NCBI GenBank assembly: GCA_022376515.1
Contig: WTXI01000022.1
Span: forward strand, 248,001 to 312,000
DNA length: 64,000 nucleotides
From: Lactifluus volemus
Taxonomy: Eukaryota; Basidiomycota; Agaricomycetes; Russulales; Russulaceae
Direction of reading: 5' to 3'
Position numbers and translations under genes: made by a program. Below the pieces are notes generated by a model. That model saw only the letters and a program-made list of their open reading frames with translations. It was not told the origin of the DNA and did not search any database. Each line of letters starts with the position of its first letter. Position 1 is the stretch's first letter. Shown here in pieces: positions 21,897 through 33,128 of this stretch.

Positions 21897-22832
21897 ATGT
21901 CCACTTGGGACTATCTACAACAACCAATCTACCTGCGAATCAAAGAATTGTTGATTGACGCACACTTGAACAAGAACGAGGCAATACAGAAACAGTATAA
22001 CGCCAAACGAAGATCAGAACAAAGGTGCTGGAAAGAAGTCAGCATTTCCTGCGTACGCACCATTGGCCACCTAGAAACAATCTTGGGTGCAGGAACAGAG
22101 TTGTTCCAATCTGAACAAGGAAACACGTTGATCCTCTATCTACCGGGGGATCGTATCGCCTTTCACACGCAAGGCTGGACAGGAATAACGACGGGTCTTT
22201 GATCGTTGTCTGGGATACAAACGAAGACGACCTAGGAACTAGAGTCATTCCCAGAGAGGACGACGACCTAACCATCGAACAGAAAGGAAGCATCAGATTC
22301 CTGGAAGAAAGGAGACAAACACATCAATTATACCAGAAACCAACAACCTATCACTCCTATCATGAAGAAGCAGGATCGAGAGCCAAGTACAGGTCTCCCT
22401 GCGAGTTCATCAACAATCGGTGGTACAACATCTATTGGTCGAACGACGATTACTGGACCGATCCCACTATGAAGTTCACCAAATACGACTACATCCTCAA
22501 TGAACTAGCTCTCCCCCCCTCAATGCAACCATCAGAAACAAGTGAAGATGAAAGCGAGGATGAAGGTGGGGGAACATCCCCTCAACAAGATTCGACTGGA
22601 GAAAACTCCTCCTCAGAAAGCAACCAAACTAGACAGCCCCCGCCAACACAAGAAAATGAGGAGCCCAGACTAGTTACCCCAGTCACCCCGATAGATCGCG
22701 CCATGAGTGCGCTCAGCATCACCTCGCCAACACCAATGTTCACTCGCTCAGCCACATTGACCCAGCCGGTACAAACCACAACCGCGGCAGGACCTAGCCA
22801 AGGGGGTGGCGGCGGTGGAGGTGGTGGCGGCG
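21897..22832 (+). CDS. Gypsy-I gag, N-terminal part (frameshifted)
   Basis: The frame starts MSTWDYLQQPIYLRIKELL at 21897 and shifts at about 22165; the second frame (SLIVVWDTNEDDLG...) continues through an acidic Ser-rich region into a poly-Gly tract ending at 22832. Nucleic-acid-binding motifs are absent here. The frameshift breaks this copy. The following 428 bp interrupts the poly-Gly tract and looks like an intron. It acts as the leading part of the structural protein of the retroelement particle, by position. Confidence 0.6.
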
Positions 22833-23260
22833 GTATTGGACGAGAGATCAATCCTGAGACTCAGTCAGAAAGAGAAAAGACTATATTATCTACCTATTGG
22901 ACGAGAGATCAATCCTGAGACTAGGTAGATAGTAAGTAACTTAGAAGTGAAGAGAATCAATGATAAGATACTAACCTCAGTCAGAAAGAGAAAAGACTGA
23001 GGTGTGCGGGACACAAAAGTTACTGTACTTATGGTAGAAACTAACTGAGATAATTAGTGAACTAATATTGAAGCAATAAAATGTGGAACGCTATGAAACG
23101 AAAGAAAACGGGGGAATGAGATGAAACCATAGATAACGAGTCTGTCCGAATCTGGAGTCTGTCCGAATCTGGTATCACCGGGTATAAGTGGTCACACGTC
23201 ACGTAACGTGTCACCGCGCGTTGGCTCGACTTACGCTCTGCGAGGCTGTGCTTCCAACAG
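22833..23260 (+). other. Intron-like insertion inside the gag poly-Gly tract
   Basis: The block starts GTATTG and ends TTCCAACAG, and removing it rejoins poly-Gly to poly-Gly in frame (G|GC = GGC). Inside are duplicated segments (GGACGAGAGATCAATCCTGA twice; CAGTCAGAAAGAGAAAAGAC twice). Two hairpins are visible: TATCTACCTA/TAGGTAGATA at 22887/22922, and CCTCAGTC/GACTGAGG at 22975/22995. A cytosolic retroelement should lose a spliced intron, so a late insertion is the alternative. Confidence 0.45.
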
Positions 23261-24314
23261 GCGGTGGTGGTGGTGGTGGTGGAGGTGGCGGTGGCGGTGG
23301 AGGTGGAGGTGGGGCAGTCGCTGCAGCTGGAGCTCAACCGGTTGCTCCCCCCAGGAACGGACTAAAAGGAATACCACCCACGCCATTCAAAGGAGAAAAG
23401 GGCCTTTATGATGTCTTCAAAACCGAATGGCGCATGTACAAAGCCATCAACCGAAACCACGACGACATGCTAGTCCCCTACAATCGCGTCATGACAATGC
23501 TAGGGATGGTCAAAGGACCCCTGGTGTCAGCATGGGTGCAAGATTACCTAGATACCATCGAGCAGGAAGTGGTCCAACATGGAGAAAATGCAGAAATCCT
23601 GTGGACCAACTTTGAGGACGCCCTAGATGACGCCTTCAAAGATACCAATGAAGAAGACGATGCGATCACTAGGCTAGAACATCTAGAGATGAAGAAAGGA
23701 AACCTGGCCCAGTATACAGCCGAGTTCAATCGCCTCAGAAAAAAAGCAGGGTGGGATGCTGACAGCAACGGCACCGTCAGAATGTACAAGAGGGGACTAG
23801 ACCTAGGCCTCCTCACCAGCATGCTCAAACAAGTAGGGGCGAACCCGAACACCCTGAGGGGCTGGCAAGAGTTGGCCACCCAGCACCACGACGCTTACCA
23901 ACAATTGAAGCATGAAATCAGCTTCAGGAAGGACGTGCCCCGGTGGGCCAGCCAACTCATGGCCAAGAAGAAAGAAGCCCCCCTCAGAAAGACCCCTGGG
24001 CTATGGATATCGACGTCACCAGAACCGACTCAGCAAAAGCAGACGAAAAACAAAGGCTGAGAAGGGAAGGGCGGTGTTTCTTCTGCAAAGAACAAGGCCA
24101 CCTCTCCAGGGATTGTCCTAAAAAGAAAGGACAAAGCAATTCCAAGCCAGCTCAACAACCCAAAGTTAGAGCAAGCAAGAAGGAAGATGACGAAACTACA
24201 CAAGTCGGTGACAACGAAGACCCCATCCAGATGCTCAGGAGCATCAGAGCCAAGATTGGGAAAGGAGCCTTCAACGGCGCCTTGGATGGGCTGGTAGAAG
24301 AAGAGGATTTTTGA
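23261..24314 (+). CDS. Gypsy-I gag: capsid region and zinc knuckle (one frameshift)
   Basis: After the poly-Gly tract comes a Retrotrans_gag-like capsid domain (PPTPFKGEKG..., KTEWRMYKAI..., FEDALDDAFKD, YTAEFNRLRKKAGWD). A frame change between about 23943 and 24000 leads into DPWAMDIDVT and one zinc knuckle CFFCKEQGHLSRDC (CX2CX4HX4C), ending at the stop 24312-24314. The Gypsy-II gag has the same order in one frame, so the shift is probably a mutation rather than programmed. Confidence 0.8.
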
Positions 24315-24445
24315 ATGGCTCGACCCGTGCAGCCTGGGTATGAGCCCGTCTTACTCAAATATGTCGTATCTCGAGAACCAATACACTGGACATTCCCCTA
24401 TCGTTCGCGAGCGCGACCAAGACGGCTGCTGAAAAGGCACTACTC

Positions 24446-27400
24446 GATAGTGGTGCCACAGAAAATTTCATTGACCCGAGGATGGTGGAAAAGCTAGGTC
24501 TGGGATCAATAGACCTCCAGGAGCCACAAACGGTGTTCAATGTGGATGGAACGGAAAATCAAGATGGGAAGATCACCAGTTACTGTCTCCTTAATATCCT
24601 ACAAGGACGAAAGGAAGCGGCACAAGTCTTCTTCATCACAAACTTGGGTGAAGATCGAATTATCTTGGGATATCCTTGGCTACGAGAGTTCGACCCCCAA
24701 ATCAACTGGAAGGATGGGAAGGTTCGTGGGCCACCGATCAAGCTTTCCACCACGGGGCGAAGCTGGAAATTGAAGTGGGCAGCACAAAGGACGAAAGCAT
24801 GCAAAACGAGTTTTAGCCAACAATGGGCGCAAAAGGAAGGAAAGGGACAGAGCAAGGTAGCAGTCCCAGAACAGTTCCGGAAATACGCCAATGTTTTCTC
24901 TGAAGAAGAAGCGAAACATTTCCCCCCTTCACGACCAGAGGACCTTGTTATCACGTTGCTGCCAGATGCCCCAAAAACCATCAATTGCAAGACATACAAA
25001 TTAACGGCGGAAGAAACCAAGTCCATGCGAACATTCCTCACCGAGCAACAGGCCAAGGGTTACATCATGAGGTCGAAATCGGCGTGGTCCAGCCCCTTCT
25101 TTTATATCAAAAAGCAGGATGGAAAGCTGAGGCCAGTCTATGACTACAGAAAAGTGAACGAATGGACGGTTAAGGATGTGTACCCCCTTCCCCGCATCGA
25201 CACTATCTTCGACCAGATGGGAGACGCCAAGCTCATGTCCAAATTCGACATTAGAGATGGGTATTATAACATCAGAATCCACCCCGATAGCCAGTGGATC
25301 ACGGCCGTCAAAACGGACGAAGGCCTATTCGAAGCAAAGGTCATGCCCTTTGGACTATGCAATGCACCAGCCGCCTTCCAACGGATGGCAGATCGCATCT
25401 TTGCCGATCTAAAAAAGAAATATCCTCGTTGGGTTCACTGGTACCTGGACGACTTCCTCATTGTGACCCCTGATGACCCAGAACTGCACGACCAAATCAC
25501 CAAGGAGTACCTAGAGATCCTGGAAAAGGAGTCACTCTTCCTGAAGCCAGAAAAATGTCAATTCGCCAGGAAGGAGATCGAGTTCCTGGGATATGTCATC
25601 GATCAGGGGACCATCCGTATCGACCCAAGCAAAAAGCATGGTCTGGCAGACTGGCCTCAACAACTGAAGTCAGTACGGGAGGTTCGCAGCACACTTGGGG
25701 TCCTGGGCTACCAACGACAGTTCATTCCTGAATTCGCGAACGTGGCGAGACCCCTGACCAACCTATTAAAGAAAACGACCAAGTTCGAATGGACCGAGGA
25801 ATGTACAAAGGCAGTGGACCAACTGATCAAGGCAGTCACTAGCGATCCAGTGTTACAACGGCCTAATTTAGCCGAACCATTCGTGCTAGAAGTGGATGCT
25901 TCGCAATACGCTAGTGGAGCAATCCTCCATCAACCAGACAAGGATCGGAAGTTACGCCCAGTGGGCTACTACTCACGAACGTTCAACCAAGCCGAGAGAA
26001 ACTATGATATCCATGATCGGGAACTATTGGCAATGATCCGAGGGTTGGAACATTGGCGACACCTCCTGCTAAGCTCCCCGCACGTCATCACAGTTGTCAG
26101 CGATCACGCAAACCTCCAGTACTATTGGGAGGCACACAAAATTAGCAGGCGAGTGGCGCGCTACATCCCAAAGATGGCAGAGTATAACATGAAGATCGTA
26201 CATCGACCGGGGAAGACGAACAAGGCCGACCCATTGTCACGACGACCAGGATGCGACCAGGGAGAGAATGACCACAAGGACGTACTAGTCTTACCCCCAG
26301 AGCTCTTCGTGCGCCTCTTCACAGAAGAACAGTCATTGGAACAGGAAGTAGAGCGCGCCCAAGAAAGACACCAACAACAGTTAGAAGATTGGACGAAAAT
26401 GGAAGGGGTGCGAAAGCACCGAACGCGCTTCGGGACCAAGTGGTATCACCATGACCGGCTGGCAGTTCCAGAAGATCCCACAGTGCATCGAAGCATCCTA
26501 CAAATGTACCATGATCACAAGACAGCAGGGCACCCAGGGATCATGAGAACTTGGTCCACGATCGCTAAAGACTACTGGTGGCCCACGATGAGAACATTTG
26601 TCACCAAATATGTGCAGGGGTGTGCAACTTGTCAAAGCACCAAGAGCGGCACAACCCGACCTAAGGTCCCTTTGGTACCTATTCCCCCGAAACAAAGCTA
26701 TGCCCCATATTCGACAATCGCCCTAGATCTGATCACAGACCTCCCAGAGTCGCAAGGCTACGACAGTATTCTGACCATCACTGACCATGATTGTAGCAAA
26801 GCGGCGTTCTTTATCCCTTATAACAAGACCATCAATAGCGAAGGGATTGCGAGGTGCTACGCCAAAGAGGTGTTTCCCCATTACGGCCCTCCGAAGCGGG
26901 TGATCTCGGACCGCGACCCGCGTTTTGCATCAAAATGGACTAGGGAACTATGTAGACAATTGGGGATTGACCAGAACATCAGTACGGCATACCACCCCCA
27001 AACCGATGGCCAATCAGAACGAACGAACCAATGGCTAGAACAGTACTTGCGTGTCTATGGAAACTTCCACCAGAACGATTGGGTCAGCTGGCTACCACTG
27101 GCACAATTCGTGCATAACTTGTGGATCAATGAAACAACCAAGCAAACACCGTTTGATCTGCTTATGGGGCATACTCCCACGGTATGGCAAACAGAAAAGG
27201 AAGGCAAGATGCTGGCGATCGAGCGGCGCAAAGATTATCTGATGGAAAAACGTAACCAAGCACACCAGGCCATCCAACGAGCGCAGGATCTCCTCCAGAA
27301 GAGGAATGTGCGAAAGAAGGGCAGACGAGCCTATGAACCGTTCAAGGAAGGAGACCAAGTTTGGCTAGACGGGAAGAATCTCAAAACGTCGCACCCCTTC

Positions 27401-27796
27401 GCCAAATTAGCCCCAAAACGATATGGCCCGTTCTCAGTGATCCAGGTGATTAACCCGGTGGTTTTCAAACTGAAACTCCCAGATCAGTGGCGTCAAAAAC
27501 GTGTCCACCCGGTCTTCCATGCGTCCCTTCTATCCCCATATAAGGAGACGGAAGAAAATGGGCAAACCTTCACAGAACCAGCCCCAGACGTAATAGAAGG
27601 TGAGGAAGAATACGAAGTCGAACAGGTGTTGGACTCCAGGCGAAAAGGGCGTGGCAAGGGACGCCTCGAGTACTTCCTGAAATGGAAAGGATACCCACAC
27701 GCTCACAACACATGGGAACCAGCTGATCAAGTACACGCGGACGATTTGGTGGAAGAATTCCACAAACAGCACCCAACAAAGACCAGAAAATTATAA
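24446..27796 (+). CDS. Gypsy-I pol: protease, RT, RNase H, integrase, chromodomain
   Basis: The reading frame continues upstream of its first ATG (24482) into the aspartic protease site LLDSGATENFI at about 24446-24478; the start is set by gag frameshifting or processing. Counting from 24482, RT carries YLDD at about residue 320 and RNase H LEVDASQYASG at about 468. The integrase has an HHCC zinc finger (HRSILQMYHDHK...GCATC, about 669-715) and D,D,E residues at ALDLITD, ISDRDPRF and TDGQSERT. A chromodomain (EYEVEQVLDSRRKGR...KWKGYPHAHNTWEP) lies at about 1043-1090. The frame is intact over 1,104 codons. It makes the replication enzymes of the retrotransposon. Confidence 0.95.
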   Translation, partial: DSGATENFIDPRMVEKLGLGSIDLQEPQTVFNVDGTENQDGKITSYCLLNILQGRKEAAQVFFITNLGEDRIILGYPWLREFDPQINWKDGKVRGPPIKLSTTGRSWKLKWAAQRTKACKTSFSQQWAQKEGKGQSKVAVPEQFRKYANVFSEEEAKHFPPSRPEDLVITLLPDAPKTINCKTYKLTAEETKSMRTFLTEQQAKGYIMRSKSAWSSPFFYIKKQDGKLRPVYDYRKVNEWTVKDVYPLPRIDTIFDQMGDAKLMSKFDIRDGYYNIRIHPDSQWITAVKTDEGLFEAKVMPFGLCNAPAAFQRMADRIFADLKKKYPRWVHWYLDDFLIVTPDDPELHDQITKEYLEILEKESLFLKPEKCQFARKEIEFLGYVIDQGTIRIDPSKKHGLADWPQQLKSVREVRSTLGVLGYQRQFIPEFANVARPLTNLLKKTTKFEWTEECTKAVDQLIKAVTSDPVLQRPNLAEPFVLEVDASQYASGAILHQPDKDRKLRPVGYYSRTFNQAERNYDIHDRELLAMIRGLEHWRHLLLSSPHVITVVSDHANLQYYWEAHKISRRVARYIPKMAEYNMKIVHRPGKTNKADPLSRRPGCDQGENDHKDVLVLPPELFVRLFTEEQSLEQEVERAQERHQQQLEDWTKMEGVRKHRTRFGTKWYHHDRLAVPEDPTVHRSILQMYHDHKTAGHPGIMRTWSTIAKDYWWPTMRTFVTKYVQGCATCQSTKSGTTRPKVPLVPIPPKQSYAPYSTIALDLITDLPESQGYDSILTITDHDCSKAAFFIPYNKTINSEGIARCYAKEVFPHYGPPKRVISDRDPRFASKWTRELCRQLGIDQNISTAYHPQTDGQSERTNQWLEQYLRVYGNFHQNDWVSWLPLAQFVHNLWINETTKQTPFDLLMGHTPTVWQTEKEGKMLAIERRKDYLMEKRNQAHQAIQRAQDLLQKRNVRKKGRRAYEPFKEGDQVWLDGKNLKTSHPFAKLAPKRYGPFSVIQVINPVVFKLKLPDQWRQKRVHPVFHASLLSPYKETEENGQTFTEPAPDVIEGEEEYEVEQVLDSRRKGRGKGRLEYFLKWKGYPHAHNTWEPADQVHADDLVEEFHKQHPTKTRKL

Positions 27797-27810
27797 TAAG
27801 ACGAGGAAGG

Positions 27811-29007
27811 ATGAACAACGAACAATGCAGCTTCGCTCCCTCTTCCAAGAACCCAACGAACCCCCCTTCATCGTCCCTCACTTCCGCGAGTTCTTCCTCA
27901 AGCGACAGATCCATATTACCTACGCCCATCATTGCCAGCACAAGCACTACTGTCGGGAGGCCATCTGCTCCTCCCATTACTAATCTGCCCGTCACCTCGC
28001 TTCCTTATACGTGGGAGGAGATCCAAACCGCTAACCTTGATCTCTCCCTTCCTCAAATTTTCCAAGCCTCCCGGGTGGACGCCGACTTCTTCGATCCCAA
28101 ACGAGAACATTGCACCTCCCCTGGCTCCTTTATAGTTGACTACCGCCAAGTCCGTCTCGTGTGTCTGGGGATCCCGTATGACTGGCCAGTGGGGTGTGAA
28201 AACTACTACGAGTGGCCTTACAATCCCTATAAGTACTACGAGGATACCCGACAGTGTTTTCACTGTCTTTTCGACTTCAAGTGGAGGAGAGACCACCCCG
28301 GAACCCAGAGGCGCACCCGCATCTTTACTGACGGCCGTAGCACCATGGTTGCCCAAAGGTTGGGTGACTTCGCTAGACCAGAAACCCCTGAGGAGGAGTG
28401 GTTTGAAGAAGACGACGAAGGCCAGTTGCGCATCAACCTCCTTCGGGCCCCCACGCTCCCCACTGTCGTGGCAGCGCAGACCGACAGTTGGGTCCCGGAT
28501 CCGCCCCCTCAAACACGTAGCATTGGCACCCAGACGACCACAGTTAGCACAGAAGACAAAGCCATTCAAGCGTTCCCCACCTACGGGACCACCGAGTACT
28601 GGCTTGATCAAAGGGACGGTAATCCCGGGGGTCCTCAGCAGAGAGATCGGGATATGGAACCACGAGCACGCCTTGCTCTTCACCCACACGGACTTGATCG
28701 CCTGGGACTCGATTCCGGAGGTCTTCAGAGATTCGATTTTCCAAATGACGCTACACCGAGTCAAGAACTGAAGCTCTGTCGCTTCCACGGCCGACTGATG
28801 ACCCACAACAGCGACAGCTGTCCCTTTCCCCACTTCTCATGCATGCCGGGGCTGGGAGTCTGTCGCGTTCCTGAAAACCATGTCTGGCACGGCGGGGGCT
28901 GTCTTCTCGATGGCACGATTGAAGAGATCAAGAGGAAGCGCAAGCAGATGGAGATGTTGGACACTTGTGTCGCAGGGCCGTCCCAGTCACGACGTAAAAC
29001 TGACTAA
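27811..29007 (+). CDS. Gypsy-I accessory ORF downstream of pol
   Basis: This is a 398-aa frame starting 15 bp after the pol stop and ending just before the polypurine tract. It has a Ser/Pro-rich start, an aromatic block with YDWPVGCENYYEWPYNPYKY, and a Cys/His-rich end (CRFHGRLMTHNSDSCPFPHF...CRVPENHVWHGGGC). Gypsy-II has a related 3' ORF with the CRVP..H..H signature. Between about 28620 and 28770 another frame reads more naturally (REIGIWNHEHALLFTHTDL), so two compensating shifts may have occurred. Role unknown. Standard chromoviruses lack it, so it is treated as an accessory zinc-binding protein. Confidence 0.7.
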   Translation: MNNEQCSFAPSSKNPTNPPSSSLTSASSSSSDRSILPTPIIASTSTTVGRPSAPPITNLPVTSLPYTWEEIQTANLDLSLPQIFQASRVDADFFDPKREHCTSPGSFIVDYRQVRLVCLGIPYDWPVGCENYYEWPYNPYKYYEDTRQCFHCLFDFKWRRDHPGTQRRTRIFTDGRSTMVAQRLGDFARPETPEEEWFEEDDEGQLRINLLRAPTLPTVVAAQTDSWVPDPPPQTRSIGTQTTTVSTEDKAIQAFPTYGTTEYWLDQRDGNPGGPQQRDRDMEPRARLALHPHGLDRLGLDSGGLQRFDFPNDATPSQELKLCRFHGRLMTHNSDSCPFPHFSCMPGLGVCRVPENHVWHGGGCLLDGTIEEIKRKRKQMEMLDTCVAGPSQSRRKTD

Positions 29008-29027
29008 GGTGGCAGGTGGGACTGCCT

Positions 29028-29043
29028 TCTAGAGAGGGGGTAT
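29028..29043 (+). promoter_or_regulatory. Gypsy-I polypurine tract
   Basis: AGAGAGGGGGTAT abuts the 3' LTR. The preceding GGGACTGCC matches the Gypsy-II region before its own 3' LTR, supporting a shared plus-strand priming site. Confidence 0.7.
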
Positions 29044-29558
29044 TGTTACGGAATGCAGGACATGTTGGACCCTATGCTTCCTAACACGCTTACTCACACT
29101 GATGACGTCCCTTCCACATTGTTTCTATTGTGCTGACTGTTCTATTGTCCTGATGCTCTATTGTTCGTCCCGATTGGTCCAGTGTTATTGTCTCACGTCT
29201 CTATTGTCCTAGTTCGCTATTGTTCTTGACCCCTTGCTTATTGTCCACCCTAGTTTGGTAGAACAATTAGCACAGGTTGTATAAGTAGGCCTCGGCTGGT
29301 AGCTTGTACCCCAGCTTCAGCTTTAACTCAAATCGACTCGTTTTACTCTCCAGAAAGACAGATCTTCTCCTCTCCTCTTCCCTCTCTTCTCTTACCCTCC
29401 TATACGCCCTAGTAGGGTCATCGAAGCTTGGTGGTTGTGCTACAACACCACAGGACTCAGCGCGTCGACACTTGGAGTGTCCCTGAGCCCAGGTCTTAGG
29501 AGAGACCAAGAACAACACAGAACCCTTGTTGGGACCTGGCCCAAGTCGAGCCGTAACA
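29044..29558 (+). repeat. Gypsy-I 3' LTR
   Basis: 515 bp, identical to the 5' LTR except at 29049, 29063, 29463 and 29537. It is followed by the GGGAA duplication. Confidence 0.95.
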
Positions 29559-29753
29559 GGGAAATTCGTTTTTTTTTTTTTTTTTGAATCCGCATTTATA
29601 TAGCGCAATATGTTCATCACAACAAAGACGCGCTCGACTGCTACATGGAACAATCTAGGTATAGGGTAAGGTGGAGTGACTTTAATATGGAAATTGGTGT
29701 GGGGGGTGTGCGTGTGTATCGGAAGTGTGGCTCGGGCAGCGTGCCCTGTATGG

Positions 29754-32700
29754 CTAGCCGTGGTCTTCTGGTGGTGGGTCTCTTCTCCGAGGCCTGACGC
29801 AGGCCTGTGTCTCCTCTATAAATTTCGCCAGGGCCTCCCCTCCTGCCTTCGTCCCGAAAATGATATTAGGGGACAACGTCTGGGAAGCCGGGTGCAGGTG
29901 GCGTTCACGGGCAGCGCGAAAGAGCGCGCAGTGGAAAATTACGTGTGAGGGAGTCTGGAGGGGCTCGTGGCCGCACTGGCATCCGTGGGGATCCGGGGCG
30001 CGAGGGCGGTGGCGTGCGCTGTATTCACCTGTGAAGGCGTGTTCAGTAAGGAGCCGAATGGCAGTGCAGAAGACTGGCCGGGAGGAGGTGGCAATCCCTT
30101 GCACAAAGTCAGGTGGGTCACCCGATGGAGGGTGGTGGAGAGCCCGGTAGGCCGGGTTAGTGCGGGGGTCATCATGCCAAATTTGCTCCCAGTCAGCAAA
30201 GGCTTCCTGGTGGGAAATAACTCGAAGGGCCTCAATGGTGGGAGCGGTAATGAGGAGGTCTGGGGCGGTGTGGGCTGCCTCGTCAGTAGCGATGTTTTGT
30301 AGACGTTCGAGAGGTAGGAAGGAGGCAGTGCCTGGTAACCAGCGGATGGCGCAGGTGGAGGCAGGGTGTGTGGCGAGGAGGTTGGAGATAGTGTCGCAGA
30401 TCGCCTTGCAAGCTTCGGCGTTGTCGTGGCGGTCCGTGACCTGGCAATAGGGAAGAACGATGTGGTCAGCTGTGAGAATTGAGACTGAGGGAGAAGGGGA
30501 GTCTGCTAGGAGGTCCCTCGCGAGGTCCGCTGCGTCCGCTACTGCATGGAAGGCCGCATCTCTGGCGGATGCATTTTGGCCTAAAACGGTAACCCGATGG
30601 CCCACCTCCTGGCCGCGGCGGAAGGCGACGCAGGCCGCCGTCCACATGGGGTGTGTCCGTGTTGGGTTGGGGCCGAGGGCTCTGCAGTAGATCAGGACTT
30701 TGTCAGACTTGTCGTAGTGGGTGTTGACAATGGAGCTAATGAGCTTTTTCCGCTCATCCCCTTTGCATACGAGTTGAGACACCGTGAACCGAGCTGGGGG
30801 GGGCTGGCACCGCCTCCAAGGGGGGTGATTGAAGTCGGGGGGTCTCCGGCTGTCGGCCGGGACGCGCTTAATAAGGCGGCGTACACACGAGACGGGGGGG
30901 TGAGCAAGCGGAGGGTACGGGAGAGGAATCCCGCTGCCTTGAGCTGAGCACCAAGGGTTACCCAGCCTTTGAAGGACCGGCGAGCTGGTGGGGAGCGTAA
31001 GCAGACGGATGGCCGCCTGCTTTGCGAGTTTCTTGATGCGGAGTTGGATTGGGAGGATCGCTGAGAGTTGGTGCAGGGGTTCGCGGGGTGAGCTCTGGAA
31101 GGCACCCATAATGACGACGATCACTGAGTTCTGCACCACTTGGAGGGTCCTGATGTGCCGTTTCTGGCCACGGAACCAGACAGGGGCCCCATACGTAAGG
31201 GCGGGGATGCAAATGGCGTTGTAAGCCCGGCGCCAGCTGCCATGGTCCAAGCCTCTCACTGAGTTTCCTAAGAGTTGGAGTGCCTTGATGGTGCTCTTTG
31301 TCCTGGAGATGACAACTGAGATGTGCTTGTCCCATGACAGTCTGTGATCAAAGTGAAAGCCAAGGTATCGGACGTGGTCTGAGGACTTAACTGCATAATA
31401 GGTGGAGAGTTCCAGCTGGGGCAGGAAGATGGTGTCCGGCCGGATGCCGTGCAAGTTCGGGTTGGGCCGTCGCCTTGAGAAGAAGAGGACCTCTGTCTTC
31501 TCTGGCTCGATGGTGAGTCCAGCCATCCTGCACCACTCGTGGCACTTGATGTAGTAAGAGCGCAATCTGGAGGCGAGAACGCCATATGAAGGGGCGCGTG
31601 CAAAGATGTTCCCGTCGTCGACATACATGAGGAACGTCGCGTCTTCCCAGTGTTTCGCAAGGTGGAGGAGGGGGAGGCATAGATGATTGACAAGATAGGG
31701 GAGATCGGTGAGCCCTGCGGGGTGCCCAGCTCCAGACCAAAGTTATCTGAAGTGTAGTTGTTAAATCACAGATGGACTGTTCTATCACTGAGGAAAGAGG
31801 CGATCCACCTGTAGATCTCAGCTGGGAAGCCCAGAGACTGGACTAGGGCTACTAGTCTAGCATGGTTGACATTGTCGAAGAAGCCCTGGATGTCGAAGAG
31901 GAGGGTGCCGCAGACGCTCCCAAGGGCATGGGCCGTCTCAATGTCATGGGTCAGACAGAGGCCTGCATCTGTGGTGGAGGAGTGAGGTCTGGCCCCAAAT
32001 TGGGTGGAAGGAATTAGACTCAGCGCTGAGATGTCAAAGGAGATACGTTTTGCTACCACTTTCTCAAGTAGTTTGCCTATGCACTCCAAGAGGGCCACAG
32101 GGCGGTAGCACTTGGGGAGGGTGTAATCTTCCTTGCCAGGCTTGGGGACCACTGCGATGGCCGCGGTTTTCCAGGCCTTTGGGTGGTGCCCTTGGCACAG
32201 GCAGGCGTCAAAGATGGCACGAAAAGAGGTCAGGTTGGGCTGCGAAGGCCCACTTGACCAGTTTGTAGTTGTGACCAGAGGGGCCCGGAGCTGACTTGTT
32301 GCTAGTCGGGCGCAGGGCATCGGCAATCTCGGACATGGTGATCGGGGTGTAGGGTCTCGGGACAGCGGCTGGGGGGTCGTCTGCGAACACCTCCGGGACT
32401 GGTTGGGGCTGGGAGTTGAAGAAGCAGGTTCTGAGGGCCTCGGCCATGGCTCCAGGGTCGTCAGAGAGACCTGTTGGAGTGGCAAGGGCAGGGATAAGAT
32501 GTTGTCTGCGACCCAGGCGCCACTTCGCAGCGGTCCACAAACGTTCTGGGGTGGCGTTGTGCAGGAATTCGTTGGCCCAGCGGCGCTTGGCTGCCTGGAC
32601 CTCCTTGGTGAGGGTTTTGAGGGTGGCTTTGCGGGAGTCTGGGGTGGACGCCTCACGGACCGCGGTTGCAGCCAGCGAGCACGCCTCATCCCACCATGCC

Positions 32701-33128
32701 GCGGCCCTCGGGGAGAAGTGCTTGCGTTTCTCGAACACCACCTGGGAGGTCCTTTCGATGTCCTGTGAGAGGAGGTCAGCCGCGATGTCAATCAGGGCAG
32801 GGGACAATAGTGGGTGGGGGGCCAAGTGGCAGTTATCCTTAAAAAACCTGATCCAGTTGTCCTTGGCTTCATCGTCAATGAGGTACGAGGTGTGTCGGGG
32901 GCCAAGCTCAATGGCTGAGGCAAGGAGGTGGTGGTACAAGACCCCCAAGCCGGCGTGGTCGGAGCCAATTGAAGCTGCAAAGTCGATGACGGGGGCATCA
33001 AAGAGATCATCCAAAGTGGCTGCGGCATTGGTCCAAACAAGGTCGATGGTCGTGTCCCGCTGGTTGCCCTCACCCCGTCATGTGGGGACGCCTGGGGGGT
33101 TGGTGAGAGCAAGAGTTTGGCCTAGGGC
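29754..33128 (-). pseudogene. LINE ORF2, 3' part: reverse transcriptase, RNase H and C-terminal zinc motif
   Basis: Reading leftward: the end of the endonuclease (DTTIDLVW, DHAGLG), a linker, and RT motifs PKPGKEDYTLPKCYRPVALL, LLFDIQGFFDNVNH, TPQGSP and MYVDDGN. Then an RNase-H-like domain, then CQCGHEPLQTPSHVIFHC before the stop at 29754. Disruptions: TGA at 33078-33080 and TGA at 31766-31768 (both readable as CGA with a C-to-T change at CpG), a frameshift at about 32240 and another in a G-run near 31670. RNase H plus the zinc motif suits the I/Tad-like LINE groups of fungi. Confidence 0.85.

Larger units (their letters stand above)
21359..29558 (+). mobile_element. Gypsy-I: chromodomain Ty3/Gypsy retrotransposon (8.2 kb)
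   Basis: Two 515-bp LTRs (TGTTAYGG...CCGTAACA) flank gag, pol and an extra 3' ORF, with the 5-bp duplication GGGAA (21354-21358, 29559-29563). Pol order PR-RT-RH-IN-chromodomain places it in the chromoviruses. Only four LTR differences, all CpG transitions, indicate a recent insertion. It lies in the target duplication next to the 3' end of the LINE, so it inserted after the LINE. Confidence 0.97.

Noticed and set aside
22199..22918. 239-aa frame considered as a complete separate protein
   Set aside because: It is the continuation of gag after a frameshift and runs only by chance into the intron-like block.
27916..28833. 305-aa minus-strand frame opposite the Gypsy-I accessory ORF
   Set aside because: No features of its own; the plus-strand ORF has the conserved Cys/His motif.
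29569..29585. T17 run considered as a transcription terminator or slippage artefact
   Set aside because: It is the poly-A tail of the minus-strand LINE, matching the LINE end and target duplication.
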